This document shows positions 1-8,061 of a DNA stretch of 64,000 nucleotides, piece by piece. Below the pieces are notes generated by a model. The model saw only the letters and a program-made list of their open reading frames with translations, had not been told where the DNA came from and searched no databases. The translations under genes and the position numbers were made by a program. How positions within the stretch are numbered: the stretch's first letter is position 1; every line of letters starts with the position of its first letter. The stretch is taken from positions 1 through 64,000 of the forward strand of contig PAJV01000039.1 in assembly GCA_002706765.1 (NCBI GenBank), in the 5' to 3' direction. The stretch is from Gimesia sp. (GTDB lineage Bacteria > Planctomycetota > Planctomycetia > Planctomycetales > Planctomycetaceae).

Positions 1-1
1 A

Positions 2-352
2 TCAGATGCCCCACAGCGAACGCATGAAGCAACACAGGCAGAAAGTAACGCAATGGATATGAGCCCACAGGAACGCGAAGCAGCAGCGCGACGGATACCA
101 GAGAATCTACTCACTGAACCGATGACGATTCAGGAACTGGCCGGGCTATTCAAGATCAACAGAAACAAGATGGCACTCATTCTGAAAGGACACATGCCCG
201 AGGCGGTTCAATTCGGTAGCTTGTGGCGTTTGCCAGTCGCAAAGATGCCCCCCCAGTATTTCGAAGAAAGAAGTCTTTCGATATTCGATGCCCCTAATTG
301 CAATGATCCGCACAGGCAATCTACTGCCGATCACCAGACCGGCGAGAATTAG
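2..352 (+). CDS. Small helix-turn-helix protein, 5' end outside window
   Basis: The reading frame is open from base 2. The first Met codons are at 53 and 59, but neither has a clear ribosome-binding site, so the real start may lie upstream of the window. From Met53 the product is 99 residues. Residues about 22-60 (PMTIQELAGLFKINRNKMAL, then a strand-like GSLWRLPVAKMP) look like an excisionase/MerR-style helix-turn-helix followed by a wing. The last 25 residues are polar and look disordered. The gene ends 8 bases before the stop of the converging DUF1559 gene, which has lost its C-terminus, so it may have arrived with a rearrangement. DNA binding is inferred from shape only; no family was recognised. 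Confidence 0.5.
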   Translation, partial: SDAPQRTHEATQAESNAMDMSPQEREAAARRIPENLLTEPMTIQELAGLFKINRNKMALILKGHMPEAVQFGSLWRLPVAKMPPQYFEERSLSIFDAPNCNDPHRQSTADHQTGEN

Positions 353-360
353 AGCATGAA

Positions 361-1176
361 TCATAACCTACTCACCATCACAGGCGCGGCGTATCTGCTG
401 CGAACGACAACAGCAATCGCCCAGCGCTGTCCCATGCGATGGCCGTCCATTGTCACGTTGTAGGAATTTCCTGTCACAGTCGCCAGGCAGGCTGCCGGAT
501 TGGTATCCAGACTGGCAACCGTCGCGGCGGCGCGACCGAGATAATTCCCCGTCCCTCCCAGTTCCCGTTCTGCCATCAGAATTGTATTACTGGTTCCGTC
601 TATAAAATCACGCATGCGAGTGTCCGACAGCCAGCCGAACGGCCCACGCGGATTTTTCGAGGAAATGTTATCATTAATCGTATCTCCCACGCTCAGGCAG
701 TAGCTGCGCTGTGCCAGTCCCCCTTCAGCACGTGGAGGCACCGGCGATGACGGGCAGAGCATGATGCTCAGATGAGGCTGGGGAAAGCTGGAAGGATCAT
801 TTGGTCTGCCACCCTGACTGGGTAGTGCAGTAATTTGATTCCAGAGAGGTGCCTGATCGAGGAAGGGGAGTAAAAAGACGATCCCGCTCATCCAACTGCG
901 ATTTCCGGTACCGGTATCCAGCAGCCCGGCTCCCGTAACATCTCCTCCCGCGCCCCCTTTCAGGCTGGGGAGCATACCGTAAGTCTCTGAATAATTATGC
1001 ATCGCCAACCCGAACTGCTTGAGGTTGTTTTTGCATTGTGATCGTCGGGCAGCCTCACGTGCCTGTTGTACGGCTGGGAGCAGTAAGGCGATCAGGATGG
1101 CAATAATGGCAATTACGACAAGTAATTCTATCAGGGTGAAGCCGCGAACGCGGCTTGCTTGAGAATGAGGTTTCAT
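361..1176 (-). CDS. DUF1559 prepilin-like protein, C-terminally truncated
   Basis: The N-terminus is a type IV prepilin signal ([11 protein letters not shown]; cleavage after Gly12, Glu at +5), followed by the hydrophobic helix and the [16 protein letters not shown] signature of the planctomycetal DUF1559 family. An AAAGGAG site precedes the ATG. Full-length family members here are 324-360 residues and end with an H-X9-DG box (HTGG...DG.VRF.SENI). This one is 271 residues. After MGQRWA the family sequence stops and the last 18 residues are unrelated, with no continuation in the other two frames. The H-X9-DG box is therefore gone. It is the last gene of the minus-strand run that starts with the sigma factor at 4923. 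It is likely a decayed or recombined copy. Confidence 0.85.
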   Translation of the reverse strand: MKPHSQASRVRGFTLIELLVVIAIIAILIALLLPAVQQAREAARRSQCKNNLKQFGLAMHNYSETYGMLPSLKGGAGGDVTGAGLLDTGTGNRSWMSGIVFLLPFLDQAPLWNQITALPSQGGRPNDPSSFPQPHLSIMLCPSSPVPPRAEGGLAQRSYCLSVGDTINDNISSKNPRGPFGWLSDTRMRDFIDGTSNTILMAERELGGTGNYLGRAAATVASLDTNPAACLATVTGNSYNVTMDGHRMGQRWAIAVVVRSRYAAPVMVSRL

Positions 1177-1273
1177 TTGAATCTCCTTTTAATAAATAGA
1201 TAACGACGGCTATGTTAATTAGCAAAAATTGCTGGTTCCGCTTTCATCAGCATCTGTCTCGGATCGATTATCA

Positions 1274-1702
1274 TCAGTCGGGTTGACTTTGGAGTGAGAA
1301 ATCAATGATGTTTTCACCAGGTGTGACCTCAGCGGTAAGCTGGCTGTTTGAGTTGTAAGCTGACGGAATCAATTCTTTGGAGCCAGGCACCAGCGGCTCA
1401 CCCCCTTCACCTCCCGTGGTGGCACGTTCCGTGGTGATTTTCACCTTGTGTGGCCCCACCATTGCTCCCGCTTTTTCGATGGAGAATTGTAATTCATAAA
1501 CGCCTTCGGCATTTGTAGTGCCAACGGATGGTCGCCCCTCCGACGGAGAAAACTCAAGCCGTGCATTGGGGACAGGTTTACCGTCGAGCGTGACATGACC
1601 TTTCACAGCAGCGAGGTCAGGGCCCGAGGATTTCGCGCAGCCTGTTAATATCAACAAGACGAAGCAGTTTAATGTGCATGGACTCAATATCCTGGGCGGC
1701 AT
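1274..1702 (-). CDS. Lipoprotein with carboxypeptidase-regulatory-like domain
   Basis: The start is placed at the ATG at 1702 because AAAGGAT lies just upstream, giving 142 residues; the frame is open to 1750. A short hydrophobic signal ends in a lipobox (LTGC), so the mature protein should be lipid-anchored. The body (KGHVTLDGKPVPNARLEFSP, then EGRPSVGTTNAEGVYEL) is the beta-sandwich of the carboxypeptidase regulatory-like/transthyretin type. It is very similar in layout to the lipoprotein at 32074-32493. Both sit beside DUF1559 pseudopilin genes, a standard planctomycete pairing. A role as a partner or anchor of the pseudopilins is plausible but inferred. Confidence 0.85.
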   Translation of the reverse strand: MPPRILSPCTLNCFVLLILTGCAKSSGPDLAAVKGHVTLDGKPVPNARLEFSPSEGRPSVGTTNAEGVYELQFSIEKAGAMVGPHKVKITTERATTGGEGGEPLVPGSKELIPSAYNSNSQLTAEVTPGENIIDFSLQSQPD

Positions 1703-1891
1703 ACAAATTATCCTTTTAATACAATACATTGCCTTGGGCAGAGATCTCACACGATTATTCTGTCAGCAAAACCATAGATGACTGTCATTGGTGAAAAATC
1801 GAGTGTCGTTCATCGCCCAACCCACCTACACAAGACGGGGTGGAATTAAGAATCCGCAGCAACAGATGTAACAATACATTCGAGGAGAAGA

Positions 1892-2890
1892 TTAGAATTC
1901 ACCAATGATCTGACCATCGGCAACGCCAATTAAATTTTCCAACGTGCTGTTGACGGCATCGTCCGTATTTAAATTGATGTTTTCGCTGATGAACCGTACG
2001 GCTCCATCACCGAGGCCGAAATGAGCTCCGCCGGTGTGTTGACTGCTGTATGCCTGGCGAGTCGACACGTTTGACGGATTGGTCGGGTTGATGGAATAGG
2101 TCGAACCGCCGAAGATGGCGATCAGTCCCTGGTTTCCACTTGCCTGCTCCGGTCCATTCGTTCCACCAAATTCACGAGCCGCGTAAAGAGTTCCTGCATA
2201 AAAATCGCTGGTACCCACTTTATAAGACCGCTCTCCAACCAGAATCGTATTACTCACTCCGTCTGTGATATCGCGAAACCGTAAATTGCTGTCGCGCCAG
2301 AACGCGCCTGTGGCACCTGAACCACCATTGGCGCCGTTCGAGGAACGAGACTGCCTCAAGGTACGGTTGTTATTGGAAGCGACATAGTTTGACACAGGAA
2401 GCCCATAATTCGTTCCATTATCCGCCTGGATTTGCTGCCCGGCATTTCCATTCAGAGCGGGCCCGGTATCGGAAGGACAGCGAAATGCGGCGAGTGGCTG
2501 TTGCATGCTGGTGCGGATGTTTGCGTCATTCAAAGCCGTTGAGGGCGTGATTGGGCCTGGGTTCATCTGGTTATAGAGGGGGGCCTGATCGAGATACGGC
2601 AAGATCATTGTGCTCCAGGCCCAATGTCCTTCGTTATCTGCAAGTGTTCCACCTGAACCCCGCTCGTCAACATAATCGGGAGGGAACATGTTAAATGTGT
2701 CGTGATAGTTCTGGAACGCCAGACCAATCTGTTTCAGATTATTTTTGCATTGGGACCGTCGTGCTGCTTCCCGCGCCTGTTGGACCGCTGGCAGCAGCAG
2801 GGCAATCAAAATTGCAATAATGGCAATCACAACAAGTAATTCAATTAATGTGAAGCCCCGGAAGCGTCGGGTGGGTCGTTGAGATTTCAT
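1892..2890 (-). CDS. DUF1559 prepilin-like protein
   Basis: Start chosen at 2890 ([19 protein letters not shown]) because AGGAGT precedes it; an upstream Met at 2914 lacks a site. The product is 332 residues. It has a type IV prepilin leader ending at Gly12, the hydrophobic N-terminal helix, the [20 protein letters not shown] signature, and a beta-rich body with Cys residues near RCPSDTG. The C-terminal H-X9-DG box reads HTGGAHFGLGDGAVRFISEN. Processing by a prepilin peptidase and export through a type II/IV-pilus-like machine is expected from the leader. What DUF1559 proteins do is unknown. It is the intact pseudopilin of the sigma/FecR-led operon. Confidence 0.93.
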   Translation of the reverse strand: MKSQRPTRRFRGFTLIELLVVIAIIAILIALLLPAVQQAREAARRSQCKNNLKQIGLAFQNYHDTFNMFPPDYVDERGSGGTLADNEGHWAWSTMILPYLDQAPLYNQMNPGPITPSTALNDANIRTSMQQPLAAFRCPSDTGPALNGNAGQQIQADNGTNYGLPVSNYVASNNNRTLRQSRSSNGANGGSGATGAFWRDSNLRFRDITDGVSNTILVGERSYKVGTSDFYAGTLYAAREFGGTNGPEQASGNQGLIAIFGGSTYSINPTNPSNVSTRQAYSSQHTGGAHFGLGDGAVRFISENINLNTDDAVNSTLENLIGVADGQIIGEF

Positions 2891-3028
2891 AAATGACTCC
2901 TGATGAATAAACAATCGATATAGACAGCAGATAATGGCTTGTTTTGTGACCCGCGACTTTGAATCAGATGTAATGTGTTAACAATGAAAATAATCAACTG
3001 TAAAGGAGAATATATTGCCGATTTATGA

Positions 3029-4396
3029 TCAGGGGCTGGCAACCAGAATTCGAAATTCGTCAACATAGCTGGTCCCCGTGAATAAAGTAAACTTAAGCGT
3101 TTTGCGGTCTTCCGACAGACTGAGAATGTCCTGGTGCGTACCATCTTTTGAGGCGCGGATTTCGATCTCCTGATGTTGAAGAGGCGGACATGCGCCACCC
3201 GCACACAGGTGGTTCAAGACAGCATCTGTCTCGGATAAGCGGTTCCTGGTTGTGATTACACCCAGTATGGGACGATGAAAGTGAACCACTCCTTCAGCCT
3301 GAATCATGTCATGATGGTTGCTGGCGGGATCGTAATAAACACGATAGCAATCGACTTTCATGCCACGGGGGACAAAATCAGTTTCTTTTTCAATCTGCTC
3401 TTCAGCCCGGTAGTCGCCAGGTTGAGAAATCGAAACAGGCAAATTTTTCGAGAGCAGAATATCGCGTTTTTCAGGAAACAGAAAAATCGCTCCGTCCCGT
3501 TCGAGTACCTGAAATTCTCCCCGGGCTATCTGATCCGGGAGTTGCTCCTGAAAAATAACGCTGTCAGAAAAATGATCTACCGCATAATCTCGCGCAATCA
3601 GCGGAATAAAATCAGTGCTGGTATAATCCCGGGATTGAATCGCATTCGTCACCGAATCGATCTGAACTGCTTCATTTGCCAGAATCTCGCGAGGCCGATC
3701 CGTCTCGCGTGAACCTGCGACCTGGACCTTGCCCCGATAAACTTTGATTTCCGTATTCAGTTCAGCACCGACATTTACGGAAAATGAGGTTCCCAGGTCG
3801 ACAATCCTTCCTGTTCGCGTCTCAACAGTGAATCCGTGGCCTGATTTCGGGACGTCGGCAACCAGTTTTCCCTCCTTGAGGAAGATTTCATTTGTGCCAT
3901 GGATGGTAAATATCGCAGGCGCTTTGAGATTGACGATCGAACCGGATTCGAAGCGAATCTCAATTTCGCCTTTCAGAAGCTGTCGTTTCGATCCGGAGAG
4001 TAAAGTTTCTTCCGGTGCGATCGGGCCGGATGACCACTGGCTGTTCGGCTGAGGGAATACATATGCGACCGGCGTCACCATATACATGAAAAAGATGCTC
4101 GCCGATAACAGGCATACGCAGACAGTGATATAGGCAATCAGATTCCAGTTCTTTCTGCGAGGCTTGCCCAGAGCAGGTAAATGCGACCATTCCTGTGGTG
4201 TGGTTGAATCGGTGAATACCCATTCCAGTTGAGTCTGTAACGTCGAGAACTGGATGAAAAACAGACGGGCTTCAGGGTCAGACTTGAGACGTGCCTGCAA
4301 TTGTCTCAGTTCCCGTTCGTTGTAGCGATTATCAAAATAGAGAGCCACTAGCTCCGGCAGTGGATCCTCTCTGTCCGCAGAGTTTTCAGTGATCAT
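3029..4396 (-). CDS. FecR-domain membrane protein (putative sigma regulator)
   Basis: Start at 4396 (MITENSADRE), where the ATG overlaps the stop of the sigma-factor gene as TAATG, so the two are translationally coupled. The product is 455 residues. Residues 1-84 are cytoplasmic and contain ELVALYFDNRYNERELRQLQ, similar to the short anti-sigma-like region of planctomycete FecR proteins. Residues about 85-106 form one membrane helix. Residues about 133-226 are a FecR domain (LLKGEIEIRFESGSIVNLKA, TRTGRIVDLGTSFSVNV, IKVYRGKVQV). The remaining 200 residues are unassigned and contain CAGGACPPLQ. By analogy with FecI/FecR it should control the neighbouring ECF sigma factor; the signal is unknown. 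Confidence 0.85.
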   Translation of the reverse strand: MITENSADREDPLPELVALYFDNRYNERELRQLQARLKSDPEARLFFIQFSTLQTQLEWVFTDSTTPQEWSHLPALGKPRRKNWNLIAYITVCVCLLSASIFFMYMVTPVAYVFPQPNSQWSSGPIAPEETLLSGSKRQLLKGEIEIRFESGSIVNLKAPAIFTIHGTNEIFLKEGKLVADVPKSGHGFTVETRTGRIVDLGTSFSVNVGAELNTEIKVYRGKVQVAGSRETDRPREILANEAVQIDSVTNAIQSRDYTSTDFIPLIARDYAVDHFSDSVIFQEQLPDQIARGEFQVLERDGAIFLFPEKRDILLSKNLPVSISQPGDYRAEEQIEKETDFVPRGMKVDCYRVYYDPASNHHDMIQAEGVVHFHRPILGVITTRNRLSETDAVLNHLCAGGACPPLQHQEIEIRASKDGTHQDILSLSEDRKTLKFTLFTGTSYVDEFRILVASP

Positions 4397-4923
4397 TAAA
4401 ACCGAGTCCTCGCAGCAATTGTTTTCTGAATGCAATCCTGGAGTCGTAATCGGATTCGTAACAACATGACACTGATGGCTTTTTCTGATTTCCCCCAATA
4501 GTCGGCGATACTTTTGAGTGGCAGAAACTGGCCGTATCGCTGCTGCATCAAGGTTCGTTTATCTTCAGGAAGCTGAGTGAGACAGGATCGCATTGCCTCG
4601 ATTTGCTCGTTATAGATGTCGGGCATACTATTAATGGTCTCTGACATACTGTTTAGTAAATCATCGTCGAATAAGACTCGGCTGCGGCTTTGATCACGCC
4701 AGTAAGACTGAATCTTGTAGAAGGCCACTTTACGGGACCAGGCAAGAAAATTCGTACCCTGTGTAAAGCTGTTTTGTTTCTCCAGCAGACATTGATTAAT
4801 GTCTTGCAGCACATCGCGGGCATCGGACGTATTTCCAACCAGTGACAGTACATAGGCATGCAACTGACCCTGGTGCCGAAGCAACTGTTGAAAAAATTCA
4901 TTATTTACAATGACGTCGTTCAT
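4396..4923 (-). CDS. ECF RNA polymerase sigma factor, Rhodopirellula-type
   Basis: This 175-residue protein has sigma-70 region 2 at about residues 20-85 (YVLSLVGNTSDARDVLQDIN, then TNFLAWSRKVAFYKIQSYWR) and region 4 at about 108-165 (LTQLPEDKRTLMQQRYGQFL, then a helix-turn-helix KSIADYWGKSEKAISVMLLR). The DARDVLQDIN variant, with N in place of the usual T/V after the acidic stretch, is typical of the planctomycete/verrucomicrobial ECF group that pairs with FecR-domain proteins. It is the first gene of a run that goes on to the FecR protein (TAATG overlap), two DUF1559 proteins and a lipoprotein, so it may direct transcription of that operon. Confidence 0.93.
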   Translation of the reverse strand: MNDVIVNNEFFQQLLRHQGQLHAYVLSLVGNTSDARDVLQDINQCLLEKQNSFTQGTNFLAWSRKVAFYKIQSYWRDQSRSRVLFDDDLLNSMSETINSMPDIYNEQIEAMRSCLTQLPEDKRTLMQQRYGQFLPLKSIADYWGKSEKAISVMLLRIRLRLQDCIQKTIAARTRF

Positions 4924-5351
4924 CAGATAATTCAGTTTCTGATCGGATGCGTGTTCAAATGTAGAAAACAGATACCCTTCTAACTACATTCCAGTAATCA
5001 GGGGAGGACTACAGATTATTTTCAATTTTTCACTATTTTTTGATAATACGTTCAAGAAACGCGTATCGAAAGCGGGAGAAGGGGGAAGTTACAGGTGGGA
5101 CTGAATTGACTTACGTCGCGAAGAATATATCGCATCTCCCGCCCGCGAATGCTGGATTTACAGTGAGGCTGGCGGTCAGGTAGTGGATTGGAACGGGTAT
5201 GTCAGGCTGGGGTTTATGTTTTATTGATAAAAATGAATATCGATACTGTAATAATATGTGAATATTCAGGGATTTCAACGTTAACTGCTCTGGAGATCGG
5301 ATTTCACATCACCACAGGTTGAAATACTGCGAGAAATTCATGCGGGTAATT
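4924..5351. other. Non-coding gap between divergent genes
   Basis: About 430 bases between the sigma-factor gene (minus) and the methyltransferase gene (plus). It should hold both promoters. It is AT-rich near 5025-5055 and 5220-5270. I see no convincing hairpin, palindrome or RNA gene. Confidence 0.5.
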
Positions 5352-6164
5352 ATGAAGCGAAATACTCAATATGTAATACGTGGAGGCATTGAAGGGCGGG
5401 AACGTCTCCGGATACTCGGGCGCGTGATGCAGGAGAGCACGGGAAAGTTACTGGACCGGCTCAATCTGACGGAGGGCATGAACTGTCTGGATGTGGGTTG
5501 TGGCGGCGGTGATGTGACGCGCGAGCTGGCTCGACGAGTGGCACCGGGGGGAAAAGCGGTGGGCGTTGATATTGATGAGACTAAACTGTCGATTGCCCGC
5601 CAGGAATCAGCAGAGCAGGGGCTGATGAATATTGAATTCCGCCTCGACGATGCCCGCGAAATATCGACCGCGCCGGAATACGATCTGGTTTACTCACGAT
5701 TTCTGCTGACTCATCTGCAGGAACCGGTTACCGCGGTTAGATTATTTCTGAAGCAACTGCGGCCCACCGGCTTTCTGGTACTGGAAGACATTGATTTCAG
5801 TGGTTCGTTCGCTTATCCCGAGAGTCCCGCTTATCGAAAGTTCTTCGATCTGTATAACTCAGTCGTTCGTCACAGAGGTGGTGACCCGAATATGGGGCAA
5901 CGACTTCCGGGAATACTGCAGGATTGTGGTTTACAGGACCTGAACGTTTCCGTCGTTCAGCCGACGGGGCTGCAGGGGGAAGTTAAATTGCTTAACGGAC
6001 TCACCATGGAAAACATTGCCGATGCAGTCCTTGAAGATGGCCTCGCTACCCCAGAGGAGATCGACGAGATCGTCAAAGAACTCAATGATTACGCCGCAGA
6101 CCCCAGAACGCTAACTGGAGTTCCCCGTGTCGTCCAGGTCTGGGGACGCTTACCGTTTGCTTGA
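5352..6164 (+). CDS. SAM-dependent class I methyltransferase
   Basis: The frame opens at 5319, but the Met at 5352 (MKRNTQYVIRGGIEGRERL) follows a GCGGGT-like site and gives a 270-residue protein of normal family length. Motif I, CLDVGCGGGDVTREL, lies at about residues 45-60, followed by the acidic residue GVDIDE at the end of strand 2 and DDAREI for adenine contact. This is the Methyltransf_25/UbiE-like fold. The substrate cannot be told from sequence. The 3' end overlaps the converging HAD gene by 15 bases. Confidence 0.88.
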   Translation: MKRNTQYVIRGGIEGRERLRILGRVMQESTGKLLDRLNLTEGMNCLDVGCGGGDVTRELARRVAPGGKAVGVDIDETKLSIARQESAEQGLMNIEFRLDDAREISTAPEYDLVYSRFLLTHLQEPVTAVRLFLKQLRPTGFLVLEDIDFSGSFAYPESPAYRKFFDLYNSVVRHRGGDPNMGQRLPGILQDCGLQDLNVSVVQPTGLQGEVKLLNGLTMENIADAVLEDGLATPEEIDEIVKELNDYAADPRTLTGVPRVVQVWGRLPFA

Positions 6165-6779
6165 AGAGTCGCTTACGATTTTCGGTATTGCTTCTAAAGT
6201 AGAAAGCTCTGTCAGGGGATCAGTGATATTCCCTGTACGCTTTAAATGATAACTGACTATTCCCACTCTGGATGGTCCCTCGACATCCGATTTCAGACTG
6301 TCACCGACCATGATTGTTTCGTGAGGCAGCGTATCTAGTTTATGAAGTGCCATTTTATAGATGGCTGGATCAGGTTTCATAAGACCACAATCGCATGAAA
6401 AAACAGTTACGTCAAAATAGCTTTCAAGCTGATGCCTCGAAAAAGGCAATTTGTAGGGAGTTGCCAGGTTCGAAATCACAGCTATTTTGATGTTTGATGT
6501 AGCGAGTACTTTCAGTGTCGGTATTACATCGGTGTAGAGCCGGACTCGTTCGAGATCGTTGTGTAGATTCTTTTCTAAAATATCCAGATCACTTTCCAGC
6601 ATTAAATTTAACTGTGTTGCGCAGTCACGTAAGGAAGGGCAGTGATTTGTTAACGCGATCCTGAGGGCATCGCCGAGGCTGATTGCAGAGCTGGATTGTG
6701 CAAGATTCAAAAATGGTTTTGAATCTTGCGATAGTTCCAGTAAGGTTCCATACAAGTCAAAAATGACAGACTTGATCAT
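6150..6779 (-). CDS. HAD-superfamily hydrolase
   Basis: The product is 209 residues with all four HAD motifs. Motif I is FDLYGTLL (nucleophile Asp8; the second residue is Tyr rather than the usual Asp), motif II is VISNLA (Ser103), motif III is Lys135 in MKPDPAIY, and motif IV is MVGDSLKSDVEG (Asp160, Asp165). A helical cap lies at about residues 15-85. It belongs with phosphoglycolate-phosphatase/haloacid-dehalogenase type enzymes. Tyr at position 10 is common in dehalogenase-like members, so either phosphatase or another hydrolase activity is possible. Its ATG overlaps the stop of the upstream hydrolase gene by one base (TGATG), so the two are co-transcribed. Confidence 0.9.
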   Translation of the reverse strand: MIKSVIFDLYGTLLELSQDSKPFLNLAQSSSAISLGDALRIALTNHCPSLRDCATQLNLMLESDLDILEKNLHNDLERVRLYTDVIPTLKVLATSNIKIAVISNLATPYKLPFSRHQLESYFDVTVFSCDCGLMKPDPAIYKMALHKLDTLPHETIMVGDSLKSDVEGPSRVGIVSYHLKRTGNITDPLTELSTLEAIPKIVSDSSSKR

Positions 6780-7837
6780 CAGCTGTCTCGCTGATTTTTC
6801 TCACAGCCTGGATCGAGGGGCACAGGTTTGCCAGTTTTATCGACCGGCTGAGTGAACAGGTATTTCCAGACCGCTTCATGAATGTACTGGCCCTTTGCAT
6901 CTTTACCGGCGCTGCCGCCGGGAACAACAGAGGAATGGGCGCGGCGGGTATTGTTTTTCACATCAAAGTCCGTAATCAAACGGCGCGTGTTACCATAGGG
7001 GGGCTTTGCTTTGTCTACATTCACGATGGGGCCAAATTCATTTAGACCAATCAACTCCCAGGATCGGCAGTAATGGTCGGCAGTCCAGCCGCCATCCAGT
7101 ACATGAGAAAAACCGAAGTAGCGATTAGTGGGAGTCGCCGAAGGCAGGGTCTGCCAGTTCTGCAGTTGATCGCGCGGGCCACAGAACATGACCACGCGGC
7201 TCACCTTCTGATGTTTCGCGAACCGGGCTGCGGTTGTTGAGCCATGTGAACTGCCTGCCATGATCACATCTTCCCAGCGGAGATCTTTTCCATCGGGAGT
7301 GAGATAATAATCCCACTGACCCTGTGGATTTTCTTTTGCCAGCCATTTCACAAACTGCAGAGCCCGTTCTTTCATGCCGTCCGGCTGGGGAATCGAAACC
7401 TGATCGCTGTAATCTTCGCCGGTCGCCGCTTCCAGGCGGACATTTCCCCGACAGGTTTCACCGACCGGATTTTCGCGACAGACCTTGGAGAACCAGCGGT
7501 TGGCATAATGAACTTGAATGGCGTGCAGTCCGTAGCTGGAGAGCCGGTCAAACAGCTGGCTGTTATAACCCATCAGCCAGATCACCAGCTTGCCCCGTGG
7601 TTTAACGCGCGTGTCTACAACGGCGTGTTCCAGATCTTGGGGCTTGCCTTTTGCTTCGAAGACGTAATCAATCTCCGGATGCTCTTTCGTGCGGGGATCA
7701 ATTTTGCTGGCACGCGCCGTCAGTTTGTATTCCTGTGGTGTTCGGTCTCGATAACGCAGTGTTCGTTCAGCCGCCTGCAGAGGAGCACAGACAACAAAAG
7801 ACAGCAGGATAAGGAGACAGAGGGATTTTTGAGGCAT
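6779..7837 (-). CDS. Secreted alpha/beta-fold hydrolase
   Basis: Residues 1-22 form a Sec signal peptide ending ...LQAA. The 352-residue protein has an alpha/beta-hydrolase core with the nucleophile elbow AGSSHGST (Ser197, fitting G-x-S-x-G) and late His-containing segments (HSSVVPGG, YIHEAVW). The length and the RGKLVIWLMGYNSQL start of the fold recall the uncharacterised BPSS1187-type extracellular hydrolases. Substrate unknown; the location is likely periplasmic. First gene of a two-gene operon with the HAD hydrolase. A cut or weak start is not suspected: the signal peptide begins at the annotated Met. Confidence 0.78.
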   Translation of the reverse strand: MPQKSLCLLILLSFVVCAPLQAAERTLRYRDRTPQEYKLTARASKIDPRTKEHPEIDYVFEAKGKPQDLEHAVVDTRVKPRGKLVIWLMGYNSQLFDRLSSYGLHAIQVHYANRWFSKVCRENPVGETCRGNVRLEAATGEDYSDQVSIPQPDGMKERALQFVKWLAKENPQGQWDYYLTPDGKDLRWEDVIMAGSSHGSTTAARFAKHQKVSRVVMFCGPRDQLQNWQTLPSATPTNRYFGFSHVLDGGWTADHYCRSWELIGLNEFGPIVNVDKAKPPYGNTRRLITDFDVKNNTRRAHSSVVPGGSAGKDAKGQYIHEAVWKYLFTQPVDKTGKPVPLDPGCEKNQRDS

Positions 7838-8061
7838 AATCTTTCACCAGTTCAAGAGCAGTGTGTTCAAAGCGGTTATCATGACATGATGTCTATTATA
7901 GAAACCGGCCCTGCCTGAGTCCCGACTACAGTCCTTTCATCTGGTGAGAAGCAGAAAAAAACTGCCCACTGATGTCATTCATTCTGAAAGATCAGCGCAG
8001 CAGAGTACCTGACCTTGAGAAACAGAGAACTCGAAGTGGAATGAGCGTCAGCGGACTTCGC

